A stretch of DNA of 64,000 nt from a bacterium (GTDB taxonomy: Bacteria; Patescibacteriota; Gracilibacteria; BD1-5; UBA6164), in contig JAGXIW010000003.1 in the NCBI GenBank assembly GCA_024635475.1, positions 248,001 through 312,000 of the forward strand. Reading direction: 5' to 3'. The notes beneath the pieces are model-generated. The model was given only the letters and a program-made list of their open reading frames with translations. It was not told where the DNA came from and searched no databases. Positions 1 to 12,801 of the stretch are shown in pieces. How positions within the stretch are numbered: position 1 is the stretch's first letter; the number at the start of each line of letters is the position of its first letter. The position numbers were made by a program, and so were the translations under genes.

Positions 1-569
1 TTACAATTATGGGAAGAAATAATAGTTCTTTAACTATTTTGTTATTAACTTTGTTTATTATGATTTTGTATAATCCATTTTATATAAATTATGATATTAG
101 TTTTCAATTAAGCTTTTTAGCGGTTTTGTGAATTTTGTATACAAAAGAGTTTTTTGATAAGATTTTTTGATTTTTACCAAACATATTGGCTGTAAAAGAA
201 AGTTTTATTATAACTTTATCTGCTATGGTACTAACTTTACCAATATCGATTTTCAATTTTTGACAGATTCCACTACTTACCCCAATATCAAATATATTAA
301 TTTCCTGGAATATACCTATTATTATGCTTATATGATTTTTTTCAATAATATCATATATTTTTTCACCTATTTTATGAGTAATTATATGATTTTTTCCATT
401 TATATTACTAAAATGGAATATTTTTATAATACATTTTTTTGGAAATTTAGATAATTTTGTAATTAAAACTGATTTTTGAAATTATGCTTTTTATTTAGAA
501 ATATTATATTTTGTAGTTTTGGGATATTTAATTTTGAATAGAAAGAAAATTAAAGCTGACATAACATAA
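1..569 (+). CDS. comEC: ComEC/Rec2-type DNA uptake channel, C-terminal part (cut by window edge)
   Basis: The reading frame is already open at base 3 and ends with TAA at 567-569; about 188 residues are present. The motif DISFQLSFLA near residue 30 is characteristic of the ComEC/Rec2 competence domain, and several hydrophobic helices follow, with a short charged tail (NRKKIKAD). In-frame TGA codons fall at glycine positions. ComEC forms the inner-membrane channel that passes single-stranded DNA into the cell during natural transformation. The start and the N-terminal soluble domain lie outside the window. A bidirectional hairpin separates it from the convergent EF-G gene. Its presence, with the pilin genes downstream, fits DNA uptake by type IV pili. 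Confidence 0.82.
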
Positions 570-581
570 ATTTTAATTCCA

Positions 582-620
582 AAAAAAAAGAGATTAGATT
601 TAAAATCTAATCTCTTTTTT
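582..620. terminator. Bidirectional Rho-independent terminator
   Basis: An A-run, an inverted repeat (AGATTAGATTT / AAATCTAATCT) and a T-run form a hairpin symmetric enough to stop both the comEC-like gene from the left and the EF-G gene from the right. Confidence 0.85.
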
Positions 621-629
621 AGTATAAAA

Positions 630-2765
630 CTATTCATCATCATCAAGTTTGAATCATCTGTCTTCTCTGATTTTCAAAGCAACATTAGTTGGAACTTCTT
701 CATAATGATCAAATTCCATTATGTAAACAGCTCTACCTTGAGTTGCACTTCTTAGATCAGTAGCATAACCAAACATCTCTGAAAGTGGTACAAAACAATT
801 AATAATTTTTGCTTGACCTCTTTGTCCCATTTCTTCAATTCTACCTCTTTTACTATTTATTTGACCAAGTACATCACCCATATATTCTTCTGGAGTATTT
901 ACTTCTACTTTCATTATAGGTTCTAAAAGTACAGGAGTTGCTTTTTTACAAGCATCTCTAAATGCTTTTGAAGCAGCAATTCTAAATGATAATTCACTCG
1001 AATCAACTTCATGATAAGAACCAAATGTAAGAGTAGCTTTTATATCAACCATTGGATATCAAGCTAGGTATCATCTTGTATAAGCTGCATTTAATCATTT
1101 TTCTACACCAGGTATAAATTCTTTAGGGATAACTCAACCAACAACTTTATTAACAAATTTATTGATTTTCTTTATTCCATTATCATCTTCATCAGCAACT
1201 TTGTATGGTTCAAAAGATATGATAACGTGACCAAATTGTCATCTACCTCAAGTTTGTTTACTATATTTATGTTCAACATCTTTAACAGGATTTTTGATTG
1301 TTTCTCTATAAGCAACTTGTGGAGCTCATACAGCACATTCTACTTTAAATTCTCTTCTCATTCTATCAACTATAATATCAAGGTGTAATTCACCCATTCA
1401 TGAGATAATAGTTTGAGATGTTTCATCATCAGTTCTAACTTTAAATGAAGGATCTTCTTCAGCTAATTTAGCTAAGGCAAATCACATTTTCTCTTGATCT
1501 GCTTTTGATTTTGGTTCAACAGAAACAGAGATTACTGGTTCTGGGAATTCTATAGCTTCAACTTTTAGTTTTTTATTTATATCACAAATTGTATCTCAAG
1601 TTTTAGTATCTTTTAATCATACTATAGCTCAGATATTTCAAGCTGAAATTTCTTCAACTTCTTGTCTGTTATTAGCATGCATTTGAAGAAGTCTTCAAAT
1701 TCTTTCTTTTTCTCAACTTGTTGCATTATATACATAAGAACCAGCTCTTAGAGTACCAGTATAAACTCTAGCAAAACAAAGTTTACCAACAAAAGGATCA
1801 GTCATTATTTTGAAAGCAATTGCAGCAAGAGGAGAATCGACAGCTACTTTTATATCTTCTTTTATTTCTTTATCATCAGGATCCATAACAGTTAATATTC
1901 AATTATTTACATCCATAGGACTAGGTAAATAATCACAAGCAGCATCTATCATAAGTTGAACTCATACATTTTGTAATGCAGATCCACAAAGTACAGCATA
2001 TAATTCATTTTTACATACTCATTTTCTTAATCAGCTTTTTAATTCTTCTATAGATAATTCACCAGTTTCAAAATATTTTTCCATTAATGCATCATCCAAA
2101 GATGCAACTTTTTCTATAAGTTCAGCTCTCATTGAAAGTGATTTTTCTTTCATATCAGCAGGAATATCAATTTCTATAACTGTTTCTCAACTACTTCATT
2201 CAAATTTATAAGCTTTCATTTCAACTAAATCTACAATTCAAGTAAATTCAGATTCAGCTCAAATAGGTAATTGTATTGCTACTGCTTTATCTCAAGACAA
2301 TCTTTTTCTTATAGAATCTAAAGTCATGTAAAAATCAGCTCAAGTTTTATCCATCTTATTTACAAATGCAATTCTAGGAACGGTGTATTTATCAGATTGT
2401 TTCCATACAGTTTCAGATTGAGGTTCAACTCATTGAGAAGCATCAAATACAGCAACTCAACCATCAAGAACTCTAAGAGATCTCTCTACTTCTATAGTAA
2501 AATCCACATGTCAAGGAGTATCAATTATATTTATTTGCATATCTTTCCAGAAAGCTGTTGTAGCAGCTGAAGTGATAGTAATTCATCTTTCTCTTTCTTG
2601 TTCCATCCAATCCATAGTAGCAGCTCAATCATGAACTTCACCTATTTTATGTGTTTTTCAAGTATAGAAAAGTATTCTCTCAGTAGTTGTAGTTTTTCAA
2701 GCATCTATATGAGCTATAATTCATATATTTCTTATCTTATCTAGAGTATATTTTTTTGGAGCCAT
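630..2765 (-). CDS. fusA: Translation elongation factor G
   Basis: 711 residues, the usual EF-G length. It begins [13 protein letters not shown] and carries G1 AHIDAGKTT, the switch region RERGITI, G3 DTPGHVDF and G4 NKMDK. EF-G is the cytosolic GTPase that drives ribosomal translocation and, with RRF, ribosome recycling. The gene is the clearest local proof of the genetic code: the P-loop glycine, the RERG glycine and many others are TGA. The ATG start sits directly before the conserved N-terminus and the stop is TAG. No Shine-Dalgarno sequence precedes it. It appears monocistronic, with a terminator just downstream. Confidence 0.97.
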
Positions 2766-3047
2766 AACTTCGTAATTAAAAGTTAAATAAAATAAATATT
2801 TAGCAAGAAAAAACTCACTAAAAATTGCCCAAATTTTATATAAAATATAAAATAAGTCAAAAGATTATTTTTTGTTAAATTTATCAGTATTAGAATATAT
2901 ATATTATCTTATAAACTATATATTTATTAAAACAAAAATATTTTTTATAAAAAGTCAATTTAAAAGGAATAAAAATTTTGTATTACTTAAAAGTTTAATT
3001 ATTATAATCAAGTATAACTTTTCTTACTTTTCTAACTTTTTATACAA
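2766..3047. other. Intergenic region between divergent genes, no convincing gene
   Basis: These 282 bases lie upstream of both fusA (leftward) and the AbrB-like gene (rightward) and should hold both promoters. A 66-codon TTG-initiated frame at 2872-3072 is present, but it is low-complexity Ile/Tyr/Phe/Lys and overlaps the better supported AbrB frame, so I do not call it. Confidence 0.5.
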
Positions 3048-3263
3048 ATGCAAGAAAAACTATGTGATATAAAGCTTTATGGTACAACTAATATATGACC
3101 AAAATGACAGATTGTTATACCAAAAGAAATAAGAGATAAATTGAATATAAATCCTGGTGATAGTATGACAATACTACTAAAAAATGATAAATATATAGGC
3201 CTTGTAAAAAATCAAGATGTAAATGAACTTATTGAATTTATAAATTCAATGAAAAATAAATAA
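3048..3263 (+). CDS. AbrB/MazE/SpoVT-family DNA-binding protein
   Basis: 71 residues. The N-terminal half reads KLYGTTNIGPKGQIVIPKEI, the swapped-hairpin beta-barrel signature of AbrB/MazE transcription factors; two glycines of the motif are TGA. Such proteins bind DNA as dimers and act as transition-state regulators or antitoxins. No toxin gene is adjacent: the next gene, 26 bases downstream on the same strand, is an efflux membrane-fusion protein, so a local regulator of that operon is the simpler reading. The ATG was chosen because it places the motif at the usual distance from the N-terminus. Confidence 0.85.
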
Positions 3264-3289
3264 TTTAATTTTTAAAAATATTTAAACAT

Positions 3290-5215
3290 ATGAAAAAAAT
3301 AATTTCATTATTTCTTATTACACTTTTACTTTTTTCTTGTTCTAAAAAAGAAGAAGTCGTAAATACAACTGAAAAAAAAGATTTTTTAGTAGAAATAAAA
3401 CCCTTGAAATCTCTTTGAGGTAATTCTTTTTTACAAAAAAGTGGTAAAATAGAATGAAAAGATGATATAAAACTTTCTTCTCAAGCAGTATGAAGAATTT
3501 GAAGTATATCTGTTAAAGAATGAGATAAAGTTAAGGTTGGTCAAAGTCTAGTTTTTTTGAATGATACAATTGCTAATTATGATATAAATCTTGATAAAGC
3601 TTCAAATACTATAGAAAAAATGCAAATAACTTATGATTCTACAAAAGTTTCTCTTGATAAACAGATTTTTGATTTAGAAATAGCTTTAGAAAAATTAAAT
3701 AATAATCTAGTAACACTAAAAAATACTTCTTCTTTAGATATAATTCAAACAGAGGATAATTTATCAAATCTAGATTATACTCAAACTGACACGAAATCTT
3801 CTATAGAATTAGATAAACTAGATAATAATATAGCAAAACTTGAATTTGATTATAATAACATTAAAAATAATAATATAGAAACTATTAATTGATTTAAGGA
3901 AAATATAAAAAAAGAAATAAGTACTCAAAGTATTTTTATAAATGATTTATATATTTTTTGAGATAAATTATTCAATGTTAGTTGAAATTATGACGATTCT
4001 GCTGATAAAATCAAAGATTTTTTATGAGCAAAAAATACTTCTCAAAAAAATGAAACTATCTTAGCTATTTATGATTTGAAAGATTATAAAACAAATACTT
4101 TAGATAAATTGATAACTGATAATATAGATGAAAACACATTAAGTAATTATATCCAAAATTTGGAAACTTGATATATAAAGATATCTAATTATCTTAATTT
4201 AATAGAAACAACTTTATTAAATTCTGTACCAAGTGAATGAAGTTTAAGTCAAACAAGTATAGATTGATATATGACTTCTGTTAATTCTTATCAGACTTTA
4301 TATTCAACTTACAATACTGTTTTTATTTTATTTAAAAATTCTTCTTCAAGTTTTCTAAATACATATAAAAACAATGAAAATTCTATAGCAAAACAAATAG
4401 AATTATTAAGAAAGGATAAAACTTTGCTTTTAAAAAATTATGATTTGTGAATAAATCAAATAAAAAATACTTTAGATAAAGTTATATATTCTTCAGAAGA
4501 TAATATAAAATCTCTAGAATTACAAATAAGACAAACTGAAGATACTATTAAAACATCTAAACAATCAAGAGATTTAACACTAAAATGACTTGAAAATAAT
4601 ATGAAAGATGCTTATATTTGACAAGAATTAGCAATCAAAGATTATAATAAATTAAATATTAAAGCTTCTATAGATTGAGTTATTTGAGATATTTTTGTTG
4701 ATGAATGACAAGATGTAACTGTTTGAATGCCTATTTTATCAATTATTTCTGATAAAGCATCTGAGGTTGAATTATCTTTTAAAGATTCTGAACTTGCTTT
4801 TATAGCTGTATGAGATCCAGTTTTTACAAAAATCTGAGAAAAATCTCTAACTTGAAGTATCTATTCTATGTCTTCTATTGCTGACAATACTTTAAGTTAC
4901 AAAGTTTTGGTAGTATTTAATGAAAAAATACAAAATCTGGGTTGAGTTGTAGATGTATCAATTCTTGTAAAATCAAACTCTATTTTGATACCAATAAAAA
5001 ATGTAAAACTAATAGGAACAAATAAAGGAATGGTTTATATATATAATGATAAAAAAGTAATTGAAAAAGAGATTTTACTTTGAAAAATGTATAAAGATGA
5101 TATAGAATTTTTAGGATTTCTTGATTTAAAAATAGATCCTAAAGAAGTATTTATTGTAACTAGTGATTTTTCCAATTTTGATGAAAATAAACATATTATT
5201 AAAATAGAACAGTAG
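3290..5215 (+). CDS. RND efflux periplasmic-adaptor (membrane fusion) lipoprotein
   Basis: 641 residues. A lipoprotein signal peptide ends in LLLFSC (lipobox), anchoring the protein outside the membrane. A first half-lipoyl motif (IGSISVKEGDKVKVGQSLVF) lies near residues 70-90 and the second half (VIGDIFVDEGQDVTVGMPIL) near 460-480. The roughly 365 residues between them are Lys/Asn/Asp/Leu-rich coiled coil, far longer than the hairpin of usual adaptors. A beta-barrel-like tail follows. It links the RND pump encoded 27 bases downstream to the outside. I see no TolC-like partner in the window. The family assignment is firm; the substrate is unknown. Confidence 0.85.
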
Positions 5216-5242
5216 AGAATTGTTAATTATTAATTATTAATT

Positions 5243-8200
5243 ATGTCAAGACTAAACGAACTTAGAGAAAAAACTTTGAAATGATTTTTTTGATTTTGGG
5301 TGAGACAGTATCGTATTTCTTACTTGTTTATACTACTCGTAATAGTATTGTGAGGAGTAGCTTTAGTAAGTATACCAAAAGAATCAAGCCCAAATATAGA
5401 ATTTGGTATGATTTCTATATCTACTGTGTATCCTGGAACTAATCCAAATGATATAGATAGTCTAATTACAGACAAAATAAATAAAGAAATCAAAGATATA
5501 AAATGAATAGATAAAATAGAAGCTAATTCATCTTTAGGATTTTCTTCTATTATCATCACTTTAAAACCTGGAGCTGATTCAAAAGATGTAGTCAATGAAG
5601 TAAGAAATAATGTTAATAAAATAAGTTTACCAACAGATGTAAAAACTCCAATAATAACAGAAATAGATACTGACACAAAACAAGCATTTTGAGTGTATCT
5701 ATATTCTAAAAATCCTCAAGAATCCAAAGATATACTTATACAAAAAGCAAATATACTAAAAAACAATATAGAAAAACTTTCTATTATTGACAGTGTAAAT
5801 TTTGCAAATTGAAATGTAAAATCTATGCTTTGAGCTTCTGCAACAAATGGAAACGAGTATGATATAGAAATAATTATAGATCCCTTAAAACTAAAAAGCT
5901 CTTGATTGAGTATAGATTCAATTTCATCAACTATAAAATCTTGGAACAAAGATCTGCCAATTTGAAACTTTACTGTCTGAGGTAAAAAATATGATTTTCG
6001 TATAGAATGAAAATATAGTGATTCTATACAAATGCTTGAAATACCATTACAATTAAGTAATTGAGATTATATTAAGCTTTGAGATGTAGCAAGTATAGAA
6101 AGAGTTTATAAAGATACCTCTATCAATTTACTTTGAAATAGTGATATAAAATGACTTCCATACATATCTTTACTTGTAAATAAAATAGAATGATCTAGCA
6201 TATTCAATGCATCAAAAGAAGCGAAAAAAGTAATCGAAGATACTTTTAAAAGAGATGATTTTAAGTGATATTATTTTGTATATGGTAATGATGTAGCTGA
6301 TCAGATAATGGATGATTATAGAGAGCTTACAAAAGAGGCAATTATAACTTTGACTTTAGTATTTGTTGCTATGTTTTTGTTTGTAGGATTTAGAGATTCT
6401 ATATTTGCATCTATTACTTTGCCACTAGCTTTTTTATCAACATTTATAATTTTATATTATGGATGATTTTCTCTTAACTTTTTGAGCAATTTTTCTTTGA
6501 TTTTGTCTTTTTGAATTGCTGTAGATACCATCATAGTTATAGTACAAGCAGCAAGTGCTAAGATGAGAGTCTGATATGATCCAGAAACTGCAATAATGCT
6601 AGCTTTAAGAGAATATGCTATACCTATTATTTCATGAGTAATGACTACAATTGTAGCATTTATCCCTATGATGTTCCTTCCTGGGTTAATGTGAAAATTT
6701 TTAGCATATATCCCTATAACTATTTTTTGAGTTTTAGCTAGTTGACTTGTTCTTGCATTGACTATAAATAGTGCTTTGTATTTACTTTTTGTAAGAAAAC
6801 AAAAAAAATATGTTCATGATGATACTACTTTAGAATATGCAACAGATGAAGAAAAAGAACTTTTGGCTTTGGAGAGAGAATGAAAAAAAGAACTTTGATT
6901 TAAATCTACTTCTTTGAGAGTAAAAGTAATACATACTTTTACTATATGGTACAAAAAAACTCTCTCGGCTTTTTTACAAAATACTTTTGTTAGGAGAGTT
7001 AGTATTGTTATACCTGTCATATTACTTGTTTTATCATTTATCTTTTTAGCTCCTTTAGTGTGATTTGAACTATTTCCTAGTGCTGATAATAATTATATGA
7101 CTGCAAGCATAGAATGAGAAAATTGATTAAAAACACAGAAGATGTATGAGAAAATAAATTGATTAAGTGAAATCTTATCAAAATATAAAGAAATCAAATA
7201 CTACACAATTAAAGTTCAAGATAATTATGTTGACATAACTATCCAATTAACAAAAAGAAATGAAAGAAAAAAATTGGGACAAAAAAGTGTTTTTGATATG
7301 GAAAAGATAATAGCACAAGAACTAGAAATTTATGAGAAAAAATGATTAAAAACTACTTCAGAAGTTTTGGCAAATTGACCTCCTTGATGAAAAGCTATTT
7401 GATTAAAAATAACTGCTGAAAAATCAGAACAATTATCTGAACTTATTGACACAGCTAAAGTATTTGAAAAAAAACTAAAAATAATTCCTTGAACAAAATC
7501 AGTTTGATTATCATCAAAAGATACTCCTGGTCAATTTGTATTTACATTCAAAAAAGATGTACTTTGAGCTTATGGTATACCACCAGCTGTAATTTATGCT
7601 TATGTGATACAGATGATGAACTGAGTTAATGTATGATCAGTGGAAGATAATTGAACTGATATGGATATATATATAAAACAATCCAATTTTAGAGATGAAA
7701 TAAATGTAGAAGATATAATGAACTCTTCTTTTTCTTATGCTTGAAAAACTTATCTTGTAGGTAATTTTATCGAATATAATACAAAAAACTCTATAGCATC
7801 GATATCTAGAGAAGACTGAAAAATAAATATAATAGTAGAAGCAGATCTGGAGAAATGAGTTGATTCTGTTTCTACTCAATCAAAATTTGAAAATTTCGCA
7901 AAATCATATAATTTTCCAAATGGTATTTCGTATATGAAATGATGAGAAAATGAAGAAAATAAAGAACTCATTGTGGCTGTTTTATCTTCATTTTTTATAG
8001 CTATAGTTGTTATCTTTGCTATACTGACATTACAATTCAATAGTTATTCTCAGCCTCTTATTATCCTTTATTCTGTTGTTATGTCATTACCTTTTGTAAT
8101 GCTATGATTACTTATTACCTGAAATAGTTTTTCACTACCTTTTGGTATCTGATTTATATCTTTTACTTGAATTGCTGTAAATCACTGAATAATCCTTGTT

Positions 8201-8479
8201 GATGCTATTAATATAAATTTAAATAAATGAATGAACTCCTTTACTGCTTTAGTTGAAGCTTGATCTAGTCGTCTTGAACCGATGACATTGACTACTTTCA
8301 CAACTGCTTTATGAATACTTCCAATAGCACTTAAAGACGAATTTTGGGCTTGAATGTGATTTACAATTATATTTGGTATAATCTCAGCTTCTTTTCTAAC
8401 TTTATTTATTTTAAAATGAATTTATTATGAAGTTTATTTAAGGTGAGAAAAAAAGAAAAGTCAATTAGAAAATCAATAA
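5243..8479 (+). CDS. RND-family efflux permease (AcrB/HAE1-like)
   Basis: 1078 residues with the classic duplicated layout: TM1 near residues 20-40, a large extracytoplasmic porter domain, a TM bundle around residues 355-520, a second porter domain, then a C-terminal TM bundle with the GIAVNHGIILVD region. RND pumps exchange protons for drugs, lipids or other amphiphiles. It follows the adaptor gene, so the two very likely form one operon. By hand alignment the TM4 motif reads GIAVDT where AcrB has VDD, and the TM10 lysine of AcrB is replaced by Asn; the Asn variant is common in relatives, the Thr less so. Substrate cannot be inferred. Confidence 0.9.
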
Positions 8480-8561
8480 ATATTTCTATATTTTTTGTAT
8501 TTTTATAAAAACATATGTTAGTATTAAGTTGTATTTTTATAATTTAATCTAATAATATAAT

Positions 8562-9806
8562 ATGGAAGAAATAGAAAAAAATAAAAAAGTTTATATCTAT
8601 TCTTATATAATTTCCTTTATTGTTATCCTCGTATTGTTTTCACTTTTTATTTACAAATCAAATGAAAATAATACAAAAATTGCAGTTGATACAGCTAATA
8701 ATAGTAAAGAAATTATAGATATAAATAATTCTCTGATTTCAGGAAAATTTAAAGATGTAATAGATGAAATAGAAAAAAAAGGAACTGGTAGCATGGATAG
8801 AGAAGAAAAGATGAAATTGGTATATTCATATCTCAACTATGGAAATTATTTTTATAAAGAACAAGAAAATAGTAAAAAAGCTATGGATATATTAAATACT
8901 TTAGATGAAGATTCTGAAGTAATTTATTATAAATGATATTCTCAAGAAATAATCAAAAACTATACTGGAGCTATGGATTATTATAATAGATGATTAGAAA
9001 TCAAAGATATAACAGATAAGAATAAATCTTTAATTTTAAACCAGATATGACATTTGTATGATTTAAAGTGAGAAACTCAAAAAACATTTGATTACTATAG
9101 GGAGGCTTATAATCTTGATAATACAAATTATCATTCTTCAGCAAATATTTGAAGATATTTTTTACAGATAAATAAGATAAGTGAATCAATACCTTATTTT
9201 GTATATGCTCTAAACACAGAAGAAGTCGCATTAAAATCAGAAATCTATTTTACTCTTAGCTCAATAGAATTAGAAGCTAATTGACTGAAACCTAATATAG
9301 ACAAGTCTATATCTTTTGCAATGGAAAGTATCAAATCATTTCCAGATTATCCAATGTGATATATAGGCCTTGCAAGGTGATTATATATGAAAAATGATAA
9401 GACTTATGATAAAGAAATAGAGGAAATTCTCACTGAAGCTCTTAGATTAAATCCAAATATTTCTTACGCATATGAAATTTTAGCTCTTCATGAATATGAT
9501 AAATGAGATATTAATAAATCTCTTGATTTACTAAAAAAAGCATTGTCCACTATTGATCAAGATATGATTTTAATGGATAATGAGAGAAAAGAAGAAAAAA
9601 ATCTTGTTGAATTTAAGATACATATCTTATCAAAGATAGCAGACAATAAAGATAATAAAGATGTCATCTTTACTTTTTTTGATGAAATTAATAAAATTGC
9701 ATTTGCAAGAAAGTTTTTAAAGCAACAAGTGCAGAGACCATGATATTGATTTTTAAACTTTTTATCTAATGAAGAAAAATTCCAGGTTTTTGTAAAAAAT
9801 TTATAA
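8562..9806 (+). CDS. Membrane-anchored TPR-repeat protein
   Basis: 414 residues. A short basic N-terminus precedes a single hydrophobic segment (about residues 12-32), so the rest probably lies outside the membrane. From about residue 65 the protein is a chain of helical pairs with TPR-like spacing (for example the segments around YYNRGLEIKDI and GHLYDLKGETQKTFDYYREA). TPR superhelices are protein-protein scaffolds. It sits 82 bases after the RND permease and 28 before the cysteine-rich protein, on the same strand, so co-transcription is possible. I assign no specific partner or function. Confidence 0.75.
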
Positions 9807-9834
9807 AACTTTATTTAATTAATCAAATAATACT

Positions 9835-12720
9835 ATGAGAAATATAAATAATCTACTGAAAATATTTTCTACCATATTAATATTTTTACTTATTAATATA
9901 ATAGAAATCACTAACTGATTCTGATTTGATCTAACCAGTCTTGATCTTGATTGAATTGATATTAGTACAGCTCCTATTGTTATACCAGTAGTTGCTCCAG
10001 TTACCCCTGCAGGTCGTAATACTGCTACAGATTCATTGGATGATCCAAAGTTTACATGAACTTATACATGTGGATATAAATGGTGTGGTTGTGAAGCAAG
10101 CAATACTGAATGTATGAATAATAATTGTAATACTCTTGACTGACTAAATCATATGAGAGAAATTGTCTGTAAATCAGATTGAAGTGTATGGGATATGTGT
10201 GATAATGGGGTTAGTGGAAAAATAGATATTCCTACACCACCACCACCTCCTCCACCACCACCACCTCCTATAATACCTTGTTCCTGTGAAGATTGGTCTT
10301 CAGAATGATCTAATTGTGATGCAAACTCATATAATTGGACTACAGTCAATAAATGTACTAGACAATGTGTTCAAACATTAAATTGGACATCTAATACAAA
10401 AAATTGAATAATAGAAAATTGAAATTGTAGTGTAAGTTGTAATCCTAGATGATCAGATAATACAAAAGTAAATACTGTTGAAATTCCTTGATGTGATCCT
10501 ACTATTCAATGTTGAACTCATAACTGAGAAATTTATACAGCTTCTGACTTAAATTGGAGAACTGGAACTTTTTGTACTTCATGAAGTCCAACAACACTAC
10601 CATTTCCTGTAATTAATTCAACAAAAACATGGACTTGTGGTACTGTAAGTTGTAGTGCTTCAAGAACAGATTGAACAGGATGAGGAGCTATTTGTTGAGA
10701 TTGACAAGTAGATATCTGAGAGCAGTGTGATTTATGATTTTTAAATGGTTGATGAAGTTGTACAACTAGTTGTACAATTCCCTGATGATCATCTGAGTAT
10801 TGTTGAGATTGAGAAAAAGATATTTGAGAGCAATGTGACGATGCTAACAATTTAAGTTGAGATTGATGTAGTTCTACTTGTACTGAAGAAAATGATCCAA
10901 TTTGTACATGACCGACTTGTATATGATGATGATACTGTTGAGATTGAATAATACAAGGTTCTGAAACTTGTGATGATGGAAACTATATAGGTAATGATTC
11001 ATGTAAAAATGATTGTACTGAATGAATTAAATGATGGCCTAACAGTAAATGATATTGTTGAGATTGAAAACCTCAAACTCCAAATAGTTTTTGATTTCAA
11101 GAAGCTTGTGATGACGGTAATACAAACAACAATGATAATTGTACAAACAATTGTACTTCACTACCTATTGGTATACCTGATGAAGGAACTATAGTAGCAA
11201 GTGCAATATGTACCAAATCAAGTTCATGATATGCAAATAATTCAGATACAATTCCTATATATGCAGAATTTACTATCGATGATCTCAAGGATAATAAAGA
11301 TGTAATAAATTTATGAACTCCTACAGATTTTTTAGATTTATCAAATAATGTAAATGATAGAGTAAATGTGGTATGAGATAGTTCACTTACTTTTAATTGA
11401 ATTGAAATTATTTGGAATCCAACTCTATGAACTACTCAAAATATTCAAATAGGTACAGTAAGTTCAAAAACACCATTTGTGGATTATACAAATAAAATAT
11501 CTTTTAAGTTATGATGACAAACAATAGTCATGGATTGAGTATGTTATAATTTTAAAAAACCTTATAAATGAAAATTGGCTTTATTATCTAGCTGAAGCAT
11601 CTCTTTATGAACAAAGCTTAAATATAAACTTTCTGCTGAATGAAATGTTCCATGAGCTTCAAGTTATGCTATATGATTATGAGTAAATAATATTTCTTAC
11701 TATTGAATAAATATAACATTGCAAAATACTAAATTGATGCCTTATTTTTCAGGTTTGTCTCGTCAATTTGAAACAAGAATCAATAGTAGCATCTATGCAA
11801 CAAAACTAAACCAACAACCTTGATTACAAGCTATATTGCCAACTATTACTTATACATTATGAGGTAAAACTATAAGGTATTATCTATCAACTTATGAATA
11901 TGGTAATGATAGAACACCTATAACTATTTCATGAGACAAATTCCTTTGAGTTAAAATAATATGATGATTACAATGAGGATGAAAATATGAATTTACATGA
12001 CAAAATAAAAATATTTCAAATCTTTATCCATCCAATTTAAGAACTGAAATAAGAAAAAGAGCCTATGATTATACAAAAAAGATGACTAGTTGACAGATTT
12101 TAAATAAAGTTAAATATGTAGATTGAGATATTCTCCTTTCAGGAGAAATTACTCAAATGGGTGAAAATTATTATGAAACTCTTGTTGTAAAAAATGGTAA
12201 TGTAATAATTAATTGAAATCTAAATACCTTAGGTAATAAACTATGAATTATAATTTTAAAGGATAATTATGATACAAGTAATTGATATAATTGAAAATGA
12301 AATATATTTGTAAACCCTGAAGTAACAAAAATAAATGCTATGATCTATGCTGATTGATGATTTATGAGTACTGACAGTTCTTGAAATGTATATGCAACTG
12401 ATTCTACAGCAAGAACCAATGCTTTACAAAATCAACTTACAATGATTTGAAGTTTATTTACAAGAAATACTATTTGATGAGCTCAATTTGGGTGAGTAAA
12501 AAATGGATGAACTTATATGTTACCAGGATGAACAAAAACTCAAAGTTTTGATAGAGCTATGATTTATGACCTAAATTATATAAGAAGATGAAATTTTTTA
12601 TGTAATAAAAGTGTTCCACCAGATATAGATTGTACAGATCCTTGAGAATATGAAGAATGATTTATCATAAAATATGATTCTAGGATTCAGACCAGTCCAC
12701 CTAAATTATTTTATAAATAG
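9835..12720 (+). CDS. Large secreted cysteine-rich repeat protein (DUF4215-like repeats)
   Basis: 961 residues. A signal-like hydrophobic N-terminus (residues 8-28) is followed by a Thr/Pro-rich stretch, paired Cys motifs, an 11-proline run near residue 135, and four Cys-rich repeats starting at about residues 285, 322, 368 and 407 of the form CGDG-x-x-x-x-GEQCDDGN...GDGC..C. These resemble the DUF4215/Myxococcus cysteine-rich repeats found in secreted bacterial proteins. The roughly 500-residue C-terminal part is Gly/Asn/Thr-rich, probably beta-structured, with no family I recognise. Cys pairing implies oxidative folding outside the cell. A strong terminator follows. A surface or matrix role is inferred; the substrate is unknown. 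Confidence 0.8.
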
Positions 12721-12733
12721 TTTTGTATCATGA

Positions 12734-12783
12734 TTTTTACATTAAAAAGAGTTAGATTAATCTAACTCTTTTTAATGTAAAAA
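12734..12783. terminator. Perfect palindromic bidirectional terminator
   Basis: A 25-base arm is followed directly by its exact reverse complement, rich in A on one side and T on the other. It lies between the convergent cysteine-rich gene and the leftward pilin-like gene and can terminate both. Confidence 0.85.
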
Positions 12784-12801
12784 TGGAAAATGCAGGAATT
12801 A

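Noticed and set aside
2872-3072. 66-codon rightward frame starting TTG (Leu/Ile/Tyr/Lys-rich)
   Set aside because: Low-complexity composition of AT-rich DNA, non-ATG start, overlaps the clear AbrB-like gene.
3048-3263. AbrB-like protein as antitoxin of a toxin-antitoxin pair
   Set aside because: No small toxin gene on either side; next gene is an efflux adaptor.
10149-11288. Leftward frames inside the cysteine-rich gene (poly-Gly and Gln/Ser-rich)
   Set aside because: Antisense shadows: the poly-Gly is the complement of the proline run, and the forward frame is continuous with TGA as Gly.
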